A stretch of 64,000 nt of DNA, taken from NCBI GenBank assembly GCA_964545245.1, contig CAZJFC010000002.1:1-64000 (forward strand). The letters run 5' to 3'. The DNA is from CAZJFC01 sp964545245 (GTDB taxonomy: Bacteria > Pseudomonadota > Alphaproteobacteria > Rickettsiales > 21-14-0-20-44-7). Of the stretch, positions 6,490-14,521 are shown piece by piece; positions within the stretch are counted from its first letter, which is position 1; each line of letters opens with the position of its first letter. The translations under genes and the position numbers were made by a program. A model generated the notes under the pieces. That model did not search any database and had not been told where the DNA came from. It saw only the letters and a program-made list of their open reading frames with translations.

Positions 6490-8010
6490 ATGGTGGCGCA
6501 TATTACAACCGTTGCGTTTGAAGGGCTTTCGGTCACGCAGATTGATGTTCAGGTACAGATTTCACCGGGTTTGCCGGCTTTCATAATTGTCGGGCTTGCC
6601 GATAAGGCCGTCGCGGAAAGCAAGGAACGCGTGCGTGCCGCGCTTTCGGCGATTGGCCTTGCGCTTCCCGCTAAACGTGTGGTGGTGAACCTTGCGCCGG
6701 CGGATATCATCAAAATCGGCAGCCATTACGATTTGCCGATCGCGATCGGCCTGCTGGTCGCCATGAAAATTATCCCGCAGGACGCGGCGGAGGAATTCTT
6801 CTGCATGGGCGAGTTGGGGCTTGATGGTAAAATCCTCCCTGTAAGCGGTGTTCTGCCCGCGAGCATTGAGGCGAAGGCAACCGGGAAAGGCATCATCTGC
6901 CCGGAAGCCTGCGGCCCGGAGGCGGCATGGGCGGGGGAGCTGGACATCCTTGCGGCGCCGGGGCTGGTTTCGCTCATCAACCATTTCAAGGGCAATGAGG
7001 TGATGAAACGCCCACAGGTCAAGGTGAGGGAGTCGGCAAAAAAACATGCCTGTTTGCGTGACATCAAGGGGCAGGAAAACGCGAAACGCGCGCTCGAAAT
7101 CGCGGCGGCGGGCGGGCATAATATCCTGATGCTTGGCCCGCCGGGCGCGGGGAAGTCAATGCTTTCATCGCGGCTTATCGGGCTGCTGCCGCCGCTTTCC
7201 GCCGAGGAAATACTGGAGGTGAGCATAATCAATTCCATCGCCGGGAAAATTTCCGATACCGGCCTCACGGCGGAGCGCCCATACCGTGACCCGCACCATT
7301 CAACCTCGATGGCGGCGCTGGTTGGTGGCGGCAAACGGGCTTATCCGGGCGAGATTTCCCTTGCCCATAAGGGAGTGCTGTTCCTCGACGAATTGCCGGA
7401 ATTTAACCGTGATGTGCTGGAATCCCTCCGCCAGCCGATGGAGGCCGGGAACGTAACCATCGCCCGTGCGAACACTCATGTGACCTATCCAGCAAGGTTC
7501 CAGCTTGTTGCAGCGATGAACCCGTGCCGCTGCGGCTACCTTGACGATGCGGGCAGGGCTTGCGGCAAAGCGCCGAGATGCGGTAGTGATTACCAGTCGA
7601 AAATTTCCGGCCCGTTATATGACAGGATCGACTTGTTCATTGACGTACCCGCGCTCACCCCGCAGGATATGATGCGCGAAGGCAATGAAGGCGAGCCGAC
7701 AAGCCTTATCGCAAAACGCGTGGCGAAAGCCCGTGAGGCGCAGAAACAAAGGTATCATAACGACAATATGAAATATTTCACCAATGCGGAAGTTGACGGG
7801 GAATATCTGGAAAAAGTCGCCACGCCGGACGGGGATGGCAAAAAACTCCTGATGCAGGCAGTGGAGAATTTCGGCATCTCCATGCGCGGATATAACCGTA
7901 TCCTGCGGGTTGCACGCACCATCGCTGACCTTGAAGGAGCCGGGCAGATTGCAAAAAAACATGTCGCCGAGGCGATTTCATACCGGCAAAAAGCCTATGG
8001 GCAGGGCTAG
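6490..8010 (+). CDS. comM: YifB/ComM-family Mg-chelatase-like AAA+ ATPase
   Basis: 506 residues. An N-terminal Lon-like domain (VGLADKAVAESKERVRAALS, then VVVNLAPADI) is followed by a Mg-chelatase-type AAA+ module with Walker A GPPGAGKSML near residue 215, Walker B VLFLDELPEF, and the C-terminal MRGYNRILRVARTIADLEG segment. A Cys-rich insert (NPCRCGYLDDAGRACGKAPRC) is typical of the family. In naturally transformable bacteria ComM is a helicase promoting branch migration during integration of incoming DNA; its presence does not prove competence here. No strong ribosome-binding site is seen before ATG 6490. Confidence 0.92.
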   Translation: MVAHITTVAFEGLSVTQIDVQVQISPGLPAFIIVGLADKAVAESKERVRAALSAIGLALPAKRVVVNLAPADIIKIGSHYDLPIAIGLLVAMKIIPQDAAEEFFCMGELGLDGKILPVSGVLPASIEAKATGKGIICPEACGPEAAWAGELDILAAPGLVSLINHFKGNEVMKRPQVKVRESAKKHACLRDIKGQENAKRALEIAAAGGHNILMLGPPGAGKSMLSSRLIGLLPPLSAEEILEVSIINSIAGKISDTGLTAERPYRDPHHSTSMAALVGGGKRAYPGEISLAHKGVLFLDELPEFNRDVLESLRQPMEAGNVTIARANTHVTYPARFQLVAAMNPCRCGYLDDAGRACGKAPRCGSDYQSKISGPLYDRIDLFIDVPALTPQDMMREGNEGEPTSLIAKRVAKAREAQKQRYHNDNMKYFTNAEVDGEYLEKVATPDGDGKKLLMQAVENFGISMRGYNRILRVARTIADLEGAGQIAKKHVAEAISYRQKAYGQG

Positions 8011-8105
8011 TGGCAAAAATGTGGTGCAGCCATGTTACATAGAGAAAAAATTAACTATTTATGCTACATAATATAGGGCGCTAATAATTTGTTAACGATT
8101 GGGGT

Positions 8106-8111
8106 TATAAT
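8106..8111 (+). promoter_or_regulatory. -10-like element just before the kinase gene
   Basis: A perfect TATAAT lies nine bases before the ATG at 8120. No good -35 hexamer is at 16-18 bp. If real, the transcript would have almost no 5' leader. Confidence 0.3.
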
Positions 8112-8119
8112 TCTTACGC

Positions 8120-9883
8120 ATGAACCTAGCAAAGGACCAGAAAAAAGCCTTTTCCCGCAGATTGCGGCTGGTCAGCGCTTCGATTTTGTTTATTTTCTGC
8201 GTAATCATAGTCATCCAGGCGGTGTGGACGCATGAGGTGGCGCTGAAACGCGGGAATCTAATCGCCGAGCGCCTGACCAGGATCGAGGCCGACCATATTG
8301 AACTCACGTTTAATACAATCAGGCTCATCCTCAAGGGCGAGGCCGAGAAATATTATTATAGCTCGCTGTTCAGCAACGGCACGGAAGGCAGCACAAAGGT
8401 TAATGAGGATATTGAATCAGACCTTCAGAGGATCGTTTCCGACACGCCGCAGGTTGGCTGGCTGATGGTGGCGAACAGGGAAGGCGTGGTTGATATCTCC
8501 GCCGCCAAGAAGAAATATGCCGGGCTGGTGGCGGAAAAGAAAACCGTCGCCGGGGAGGAGTTTTTCAAGAGCCACCGCATAACCCGCGCGAATATGGGTG
8601 GCTTCAAGGGTGAAACCGTGACTGTGCATTCCGGCAATGACGAGCTTAGTAAACGCATGATTATCGTGAGCCACCCGCTTTATAAATTCGACGGGAATTT
8701 CGACGGGGTTATCGCAATCGCCATCGATGCGGATTATTTCTTCGGGTTCTTCAAATCAATCGAGATCGGCAACAGGATGGAAATGGCTATCGTGGTCAGT
8801 GACGGCCAGCTCATCCTTTCGGAAAACGCCGCAATGCAGAATATGAACATGCTTGAAATCATCAATTCCGATGAAAAACTGAAAAACTCCGATCTGCGTA
8901 AAGTCCAGATCAAGGATATGGAACTGAACGGGCAGGAATATCTGGTTTCCTTCCGTAAGCTGCGTAATAACCCGATTATCCTTTCGCTGATATTCGATAA
9001 GGAAGGGCTGCTTGCAAGCTGGCGCAACGACCGCATGACGGACCTTGTATTCCTTGTGCTGTTCACGGTGTTCGGCGCGGTGCTGTTCTCGCTCATCCTT
9101 GCCATGGCAAAACAGATCCAGCGTGCCGAGGAATCGGAAAAACGGGCATTGCTCGCAAATCAGGCGAAGTCGGAATTTTTCGCGAAAATGAGCCACGAGT
9201 TGCGCACACCGCTTAACGCGATTATCGGCTTCTCGGAAATGATTGATAACGGCTATTTCGGGGAGCTTAACAACAACCGCCAGAAAGAGCGTATTCATGA
9301 CATCAACCTTTGCGGCAACCATCTCTTGCAGCTTATCAACGATATTCTCGACTATTCAAAAGGCGAGGCGGGCAAGCTTGAACTGCGCGAAGGCGAGGTG
9401 CTGGTGCCGAAAGTCATCGAGGACTCGCTGCGCATGATACGCGAACGCGCAAAACGCAAATCGCTCGATATCCAGACCATCATAACCCAAGACCTGCCGC
9501 GCCTGCTTGCCGATGAACGCAAGATTAAGCAGATACTCCTTAACCTTATTTCCAATGCGGTGAAATTCACCCCGGAAAATGGCAAAATCACTATTTCCGC
9601 CGCGATGAATAGCAATAATGAAATGGTTATAAGCGTGAGGGATACCGGTGTGGGCATCCCTGAAGATGAGATCCCGGTTGCGCTTTCAGTGTTCGGGCAG
9701 GTGAAGAACCGCAGCCCTGAAGATGAGGAAGGAACCGGGCTTGGCCTCCCGCTCTGTAAAATGCTGACCGAGCTTCACGGCGGGAAGTTCATTCTTGAAA
9801 GCAAGGTGGGCAAATGGACCAAGGCAACGGTCATCCTGCCGCCTTCCCGCGTGATCGATAAGAAGATAAAGAAAGCTGTTTAG
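8120..9883 (+). CDS. Membrane sensor histidine kinase with extracytoplasmic sensor domain
   Basis: 587 residues. One transmembrane helix near residues 18-35, a periplasmic region of about 260 residues with Cache-like features (VGWLMVANREGVVDIS and DGVIAIAIDADYF), and a second helix near 310-330. Then HisKA with the phospho-acceptor in SHELRTPLNAIIGFSE (about residue 359), N box NLISNAVKFT (about 474), G1 DTGVGIP (about 507) and G2 GTGLGLP (about 538). The kinase core resembles the PleC/DivJ group of alphaproteobacteria. No response regulator is adjacent, so it is an orphan kinase; ligand and partner are unknown. Confidence 0.9.
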   Translation: MNLAKDQKKAFSRRLRLVSASILFIFCVIIVIQAVWTHEVALKRGNLIAERLTRIEADHIELTFNTIRLILKGEAEKYYYSSLFSNGTEGSTKVNEDIESDLQRIVSDTPQVGWLMVANREGVVDISAAKKKYAGLVAEKKTVAGEEFFKSHRITRANMGGFKGETVTVHSGNDELSKRMIIVSHPLYKFDGNFDGVIAIAIDADYFFGFFKSIEIGNRMEMAIVVSDGQLILSENAAMQNMNMLEIINSDEKLKNSDLRKVQIKDMELNGQEYLVSFRKLRNNPIILSLIFDKEGLLASWRNDRMTDLVFLVLFTVFGAVLFSLILAMAKQIQRAEESEKRALLANQAKSEFFAKMSHELRTPLNAIIGFSEMIDNGYFGELNNNRQKERIHDINLCGNHLLQLINDILDYSKGEAGKLELREGEVLVPKVIEDSLRMIRERAKRKSLDIQTIITQDLPRLLADERKIKQILLNLISNAVKFTPENGKITISAAMNSNNEMVISVRDTGVGIPEDEIPVALSVFGQVKNRSPEDEEGTGLGLPLCKMLTELHGGKFILESKVGKWTKATVILPPSRVIDKKIKKAV

Positions 9884-9910
9884 CGGATTTTTCCTTTGTC
9901 ATTAATGGGC

Positions 9911-10018
9911 CGTAAGTCATAAGTCGTATGTCGTAAGTGACCACCCCCCTTCCGTCCCCCCTGATAGGGGGGAGAATCGAGGTTCCCTCTCCTATGAGGA
10001 GAGGGTTGGGGTGAGGTG
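9911..10018 (+). repeat. Heptamer array H5 plus family A palindromic element, copy 5
   Basis: CGTAAGT, CATAAGT, CGTATGT, CGTAAGT (9911-9939) runs into CCACCCCCCTTCCGTCCCCCCTGATAGGGGGG and CCCTCTCCTATGAGGAGAGGGTTGGGGTGAGGTG (9941-10018). This is the clearest case of the two repeat types lying side by side. Confidence 0.85.
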
Positions 10019-10023
10019 CCGGG

Positions 10024-10113
10024 AGAGTGGGAGTGACAGTGTCAGTGGGAGAAAAACTGACACTCACACTGCCACTACAGCGCCTCCCTTCCGTCCCCCC
10101 TGATAGGGGGAAG
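10024..10113 (+). repeat. 6-bp repeat with inverted half, plus a partial family A element
   Basis: AGTGGGAGTGACAGTGTCAGTGGGA is followed after GAAAA by ACTGACACTCACACTGCCACT, its near-inverse, so the block can form a long hairpin. CCTCCCTTCCGTCCCCCCTGATAGGGGG then repeats the first half of a family A unit. With the previous entry this accounts for the 255 bp gap between the kinase gene and ccmC. Confidence 0.75.
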
Positions 10114-10138
10114 ACAAAATGATGGTGGTTTAAATAAC

Positions 10139-10846
10139 TTATTCCGGCAGTTCTATGCGCTGTATCCGTTTCTGGAAAATCGCCGCCTTGATACGGAACG
10201 AAACCGCGACAAGGAAAACGCAAGTCCATGCGAGGGACATCACCAGCAGCGGCCATAACATTGAGCTGTCAATGCTGGGGCCGTCAATGCGGAAAACGCT
10301 GGCGGGCTGGTGCAAGGTGTTCCACCATTCAACCGAATATTTGATTATCGGGATATTGATGATGCCGACAAGGGCAAGGACCGAAGCCGATTTCGCTTCG
10401 CGCTCCTCATTGTCGAACGCACCGTCAAGAGCCATATAACCAAGATAAATGAAGAACAGGATAAGGACGGAGGTAAGGCGCGCATCCCAAGCCCACCATG
10501 TTCCCCACATCGGGTATCCCCAGATCGAACCGGTGATGAGGCACATCAGCGTGAAACATGCACCGAGCGGTGCGGCGGATTTTGCTATCAGGTAGCTTAA
10601 CGGGTTGCGCCAGACAAGGTATCCGAAGCTGAACGCGGCGATGAAAGCATAAACGAAAAGCCCCATCCACGCCGAAGGGACATGGACGTACATGATGCGC
10701 ACGGCTTCGCCTTGCTGGTAGTCGGAAGGGGACATGAAAAGCGCCATGATAACGCCGACAACCATGCTGATGCAGCCGGTAAGCAGCGCAACTGGGAACC
10801 CGACTGCGATGATTTTTTCCACGTTCCTGACCTTGAAAGTTTTCAT
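10139..10846 (-). CDS. ccmC: Haem exporter protein CcmC
   Basis: Inner-membrane protein of cytochrome c maturation system I that presents haem to the chaperone CcmE. 235 residues, six membrane segments. The periplasmic tryptophan-rich motif is WGTWWAWDARLT, and the two haem-ligand histidines fall in MYVHVPSAW and WNTLHQPAS. The start is ATG 10846 with AAGGAAAAT before it. It lies 15 bp after a diguanylate cyclase gene and is probably co-transcribed with it. ccmA, ccmB and ccmE are not next to it, although this system is usually clustered. Confidence 0.95.
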   Translation of the reverse strand: MKTFKVRNVEKIIAVGFPVALLTGCISMVVGVIMALFMSPSDYQQGEAVRIMYVHVPSAWMGLFVYAFIAAFSFGYLVWRNPLSYLIAKSAAPLGACFTLMCLITGSIWGYPMWGTWWAWDARLTSVLILFFIYLGYMALDGAFDNEEREAKSASVLALVGIINIPIIKYSVEWWNTLHQPASVFRIDGPSIDSSMLWPLLVMSLAWTCVFLVAVSFRIKAAIFQKRIQRIELPE

Positions 10847-10861
10847 TATTTTCCTTCCGGT

Positions 10862-11887
10862 TTATTCCTCAACCGTTACGCGGTTGCGGCCATTGGTTTT
10901 GGCAAAATATAGCGCTTTATCCGCGCGTTCAATGATATTTTCAACGCTGTCGCGTATGGTATGCATGGCCGTTACGCCGACGGAGACGGTTATCTGGCCG
11001 AGGCTTTCGCCGGTATCCTTGCGTTTCAGCTCCCTGGTGGAGATGGCCTTGCGGATGGTTTCGGCTACAATCTCGCCACCTTTGAGCGGGGTTTCCGGCA
11101 GGATGATGGCAAACTCCTCGCCGCCGTAACGCGCAACCATATCGCGGCCTTTGATCACTTCCTTCATCGCCTGCGCGACGATTTTAAGCACCTGGTCGCC
11201 GAGCAAATGGCCGAATGAATCGTTGAATTTCTTGAAATGGTCGACGTCAACCATCAGCAGGCAGAATTGCTTGCCTTCCTTACGCGAGATTTTCAGCGTT
11301 TCTTCAAGGCGCTCGTCAAACGCCTTGCGGTTGGAAATTCCGGTTAGCGCGTCCATGCTGGCCTGTGCCGAGGCATGTTCTAGATTGACTTTCAGGCTCT
11401 CAACCTCAAGTTTGGATTCAGAAAGTTTCTTCTGGAGGTTCTCGCCTTTCTGCTGAAGCTCAACGGTTTTGCTGACCAGTTTTGAGATAACTTTAGAAAC
11501 ATCGCTATTTTCAGCGGATTCGAGGTCTTTGCTGAATTCGGCGAGGTCTTTGTTATAGCTTTGCGTATCACCGCTGGAGGATTCAATTGTTTTGAGCACA
11601 TTGCTCATGATCTCCTTAATCTTCGAGCCGGTCTCAACCACTATGCGCGAATCGGTTTCCTTCAGGATGTGGTTGGAATAGATATCGCGGCTGAGGTCAT
11701 GCGTAAATTCTTTTTTCTCGCTGATGGTTTTATCAATCGTGTCCTTGAGCTTTTTATTGCCGCCGCGGACATATTCAAACCAGATGTAATAATTCTCCGG
11801 CAGCATGGAGACGTTATTCTCCTGCATCAGCTTAATCGCCGCATTGCTCCATGACTGGATGATCTTCTTTTCCGCTTCCGGGCCCAT
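10862..11887 (-). CDS. GGDEF-domain diguanylate cyclase
   Basis: 341 residues, soluble. The N-terminal half is helical with coiled-coil character (about 85-175); the C-terminal GGDEF domain starts with DALTGISNRKAFD and carries the active-site signature GGEEF at 255-259. These enzymes condense two GTP to cyclic di-GMP. The inhibitory site should be RxxD five residues before GGEEF; here it reads K246-G-R-D249, so product inhibition may be weak or lost. Its position directly upstream of ccmC suggests one operon. The signal sensed by the N-terminal part is unknown. Confidence 0.9.
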   Translation of the reverse strand: MGPEAEKKIIQSWSNAAIKLMQENNVSMLPENYYIWFEYVRGGNKKLKDTIDKTISEKKEFTHDLSRDIYSNHILKETDSRIVVETGSKIKEIMSNVLKTIESSSGDTQSYNKDLAEFSKDLESAENSDVSKVISKLVSKTVELQQKGENLQKKLSESKLEVESLKVNLEHASAQASMDALTGISNRKAFDERLEETLKISRKEGKQFCLLMVDVDHFKKFNDSFGHLLGDQVLKIVAQAMKEVIKGRDMVARYGGEEFAIILPETPLKGGEIVAETIRKAISTRELKRKDTGESLGQITVSVGVTAMHTIRDSVENIIERADKALYFAKTNGRNRVTVEE

Positions 11888-11933
11888 GCGGCTTTTTTAA
11901 CCTAAACCCCTTAAGTTTCAAGTGGGGGAATTG

Positions 11934-12018
11934 TTTTTTTGCCCCCGTGCGGCGCTACTGCGCCTCCGATGGGCTGTGCCTCCGGCACGCTCAAGGCTGG
12001 GCCGTTCTCCTGAACGGC
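11934..12018 (-). repeat. Dispersed repeat family B, copy 3, with adjoining hairpin
   Basis: Reverse complement of the 57 bp unit at 2-58, with one substitution (AGGAGCG becomes AGTAGCG). Next to it is a perfect 7 bp hairpin GCCGTTC-TCCT-GAACGGC at 12001-12018. It lies between the cyclase gene and the end of ribA. No gene is seen in 11888-12047. Confidence 0.8.
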
Positions 12019-12047
12019 TACTAGCCACAATCCACTAGTATGGGGTA

Positions 12048-13052
12048 TTACTTGATGAGATGGCCGGACTTTGTTGCCTTCACGCTCAGGTAGCGCTGGT
12101 TGTGTTCGTGCTTTATTACCATTGGTACTAAACCAGTTACCTTGATGCCGTTCTTTTCCAGCGCTTTTGCTTTTTTCGGGTTGTTGGTGATGAGTTTGCC
12201 CTTTTTAATGCCGAGTTTTTTCAGCATTACCGCTGCCGGTTCAAACGCGCGTTCTTCATCGTCAAAGCCGAGGAATTCATTTGCTTCCACCGTGTCCAAC
12301 CCTTCGGATTGGAGTTTGTAGGCGCGGAGCTTGTTTATAAGTCCGATGCCGCGTCCTTCCTGCATCAGGTAAAGGATGACGCCGCCGCCGTTTTTGTCCA
12401 TCAATTTGATGGTTTCGCGTAGCTGGTCTCCGCAATCGCAGGAAAGGCTGCCCAGCAGATCACCCGTGTAGCATGATGAATGGATGCGGATCAGCGGTTC
12501 TTTGCCGATATCGCCGATGATGATGGCAAGGTGCTCGGTGCTGCCGGCTTTGGGGCGGAAGGCTTTGATGCCGGCTTTTTTCGCATCGCGCAGGTTAAGT
12601 GGCGCAGAGGTGATCTCCTCAAGGCTGCCGTTCAGTTTTTCCTGATAGGTGAGGAGGGCGTTCGCCGTAGCTTTCAGCGCGGATTTAGCCGGGTTGTCGA
12701 ACAATATCGCGCAGGGGAGGATTTGCGCCACGCGGGAAATTTCAACCGCGGCTTCGGCGGCTTTGGATTTGTCTTCGCGGTAGGATATTTTTTTGCCGGG
12801 GTTGCGGCCTTCGATGAACAGATGGATAATCTCCGGCTTGTTGGCTTTAAGGCATATCGCAAGGTTGTGCTTCGGCAATTTGCCGGTCAGCGCATGGGCG
12901 CGGGAAGGGGTTATCACCAGCCGCGGGTTTTTGAGTTTTTTTATTAATTCAAGGTCGGTGAATTCCGGGTGCAGGAAACCGGTGCCGCCAATATTGATGG
13001 CGCGGCCGCAACGTAATTCGTGTATTGCCCTGTCAGTTTGAATGATGCTCAC
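12048..13052 (-). CDS. ribA: GTP cyclohydrolase II with N-terminal extension
   Basis: Converts GTP to the first riboflavin precursor. The C-terminal half has the zinc and catalytic region RIHSSCYTGDLLGSLSCDCGDQL (three Cys; stretch near residues 192-214), then LYLMQEGRGIGL and GFDDEERAF. The first 150 residues (ELRCGRAINIGG, LVITPSRAHAL) lack recognisable dihydroxybutanone-phosphate synthase catalytic residues, a layout found in alphaproteobacterial RibA. The start is GTG 13052 with AGGAAGG upstream; it overlaps the preceding HAD gene by 20 bp, so translation is probably coupled. Confidence 0.92.
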   Translation of the reverse strand: MSIIQTDRAIHELRCGRAINIGGTGFLHPEFTDLELIKKLKNPRLVITPSRAHALTGKLPKHNLAICLKANKPEIIHLFIEGRNPGKKISYREDKSKAAEAAVEISRVAQILPCAILFDNPAKSALKATANALLTYQEKLNGSLEEITSAPLNLRDAKKAGIKAFRPKAGSTEHLAIIIGDIGKEPLIRIHSSCYTGDLLGSLSCDCGDQLRETIKLMDKNGGGVILYLMQEGRGIGLINKLRAYKLQSEGLDTVEANEFLGFDDEERAFEPAAVMLKKLGIKKGKLITNNPKKAKALEKNGIKVTGLVPMVIKHEHNQRYLSVKATKSGHLIK

Positions 13053-13701
13053 CTATCAGCCTTCCTAAATGTCCGTGGTCGTCGATGAAAAACACCTTGG
13101 CCGCGACTTCTTCGGGCAGGATGTTGTCGCCATAAAAAATCGGGGTGCAGTTGGCGTTGAGTGCGCATTCGACATCTGTCAGCGTGTCGCCGATGAACCA
13201 TACTTCCGGGTTTGGGCTGATGCCGCTGCCTTCCAGCGCGAGCAAAAGCGGGGCTGGGTCCGGCTTATCTGCCGCGGCATCATTCGAGCCGACCAGCTTG
13301 CTGAAATATTTATCCCAGCCCATATGTTTTGCCTCAAGGCGCAAAGTCGGCCCCTGCTTGTTGCTGACCACCGCCGCGTAAATTGGTGATGCGGCAAGCA
13401 GTTCAAGCATTTCCAGCGCTTGTGGCAACGGATTGAGTGCGGTGAGGTGGTTTGATTTATAGGTAGTGGTATAAATCTCGCCCGCTTCTTCCCATCTGTC
13501 GCCGAACAGGGCAGGGAAGTGGTCGCGCATGGATTTCGCTACGCGGTTTTTGGTGGTGTCCAGATCCCACGGCTCAATGCCCATGCGGGTGAAGGTTTCG
13601 GTCAGCGCATGGTGGATTACCGGCCATGTATCAACCAGCGTATTGTCCCAGTCAAACACCAGCGCGGAGGGTTTAGGCAGCTTCTTTTGCGTATTGTTCA
13701 T
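13033..13701 (-). CDS. HAD-family hydrolase, phosphoglycolate-phosphatase-like
   Basis: 222 residues. HAD motif I is FDWDNTLVDT (nucleophile D17, general acid D19), motif II VVSNKQG, motif III lysine in ADKPDPAP and motif IV FIGDTLTDVEC. The cap insertion between motifs I and II is of the small helical Gph type. The natural substrate is uncertain. It sits between a D-amino-acid aminotransferase (29 bp overlap) and ribA (20 bp overlap), so one idea is a phosphatase step of riboflavin synthesis; this rests only on context. Confidence 0.8.
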   Translation of the reverse strand: MNNTQKKLPKPSALVFDWDNTLVDTWPVIHHALTETFTRMGIEPWDLDTTKNRVAKSMRDHFPALFGDRWEEAGEIYTTTYKSNHLTALNPLPQALEMLELLAASPIYAAVVSNKQGPTLRLEAKHMGWDKYFSKLVGSNDAAADKPDPAPLLLALEGSGISPNPEVWFIGDTLTDVECALNANCTPIFYGDNILPEEVAAKVFFIDDHGHLGRLIGEHHSN

Positions 13702-14521
13702 ATAATTCGTGTAGTTTTTTGCTTATCTCGCCCACTTTGCCGGAGCCTAGTTTCTTCCCGTCAATCTCTACAACCGGGATTGCGCCCATTGAGGTTGAGG
13801 TCATGAAAGCCTCGTCGGCCTTCAGTGCTTCATCAAGCGTGAATTTGCGTTCCTCGATTTTTATCTGCGAATCCCTTGCGAGGCGAAGGACGGTGGCGCG
13901 GGTGATGCCGCCAAGGATGTTTTCGCCTTCCGGGTGGGTGATTATGGTTTTGTCTTTAACGATATAAACGTTGCTGGAGCTGGCTTCGGTAATGGTGCCG
14001 TCTTTCTCGACGAACCATGCTTCCTTCACGCCGGCTTCAACCGATTTTTGTTTTGCTATAACATTCGGCAGTAACGAGATTGATTTTACATGCCGCCATG
14101 CCCAGCGGATTTCGGGGAAGGTAATTACCGCGGTGCCGTTGGTATATTCTGCTTCCGGCTGTTTCTTCCACGGCTTCACCGTAATCACAATGGAAGCTTT
14201 CACATCTTTCGGGAAGGGGTGGTAACGCTCAGATACGCCGCGGGTGATGCGTAAATAAAGCAAACCGTCTTCGATATTGTTCTGCTCAATTAGTCCTTCA
14301 ATTGCCCTGGAAATATTCTCCATCGTATCCGGCGGGGTTATCTGCAACAGGGCAAGCGAGCGCTCAAGGCGCGCCATGTGTGGCGCATAGTCAATGAATT
14401 TGCGTCCCTGATAGGCAATAACCTCATAAACACCGTCGGCAAAATCGGTTCCCCTGTCATCAATGTGGACAAAGGCCTTATCATGCGGAACGTAACTGCC
14501 ATTTACATAAGAGATTCTCAT
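13673..14521 (-). CDS. dat: Class IV PLP-dependent aminotransferase, probable D-amino acid aminotransferase
   Basis: 282 residues, fold type IV. The PLP lysine is in HVKSISLLPNVIAKQ, and EASSSNVYIV and GITRATVLRLA bind the cofactor phosphate. The pattern fits D-alanine aminotransferase better than branched-chain aminotransferase, so it may supply D-glutamate or D-alanine for the wall. It is first in a three-gene overlapping operon with the HAD phosphatase and ribA. Its ATG (14521-14519) overlaps by two bases the divergent ATG of the next gene, so each promoter must lie within the neighbouring coding sequence. Confidence 0.85.
   Translation of the reverse strand: MRISYVNGSYVPHDKAFVHIDDRGTDFADGVYEVIAYQGRKFIDYAPHMARLERSLALLQITPPDTMENISRAIEGLIEQNNIEDGLLYLRITRGVSERYHPFPKDVKASIVITVKPWKKQPEAEYTNGTAVITFPEIRWAWRHVKSISLLPNVIAKQKSVEAGVKEAWFVEKDGTITEASSSNVYIVKDKTIITHPEGENILGGITRATVLRLARDSQIKIEERKFTLDEALKADEAFMTSTSMGAIPVVEIDGKKLGSGKVGEISKKLHELYEQYAKEAA

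Noticed and set aside
9831..10256. Minus-strand 141-residue frame with HPNPLLIGEG-type sequence
   Set aside because: It is a translation of the family A and hexamer repeats plus antisense ends of neighbouring genes.
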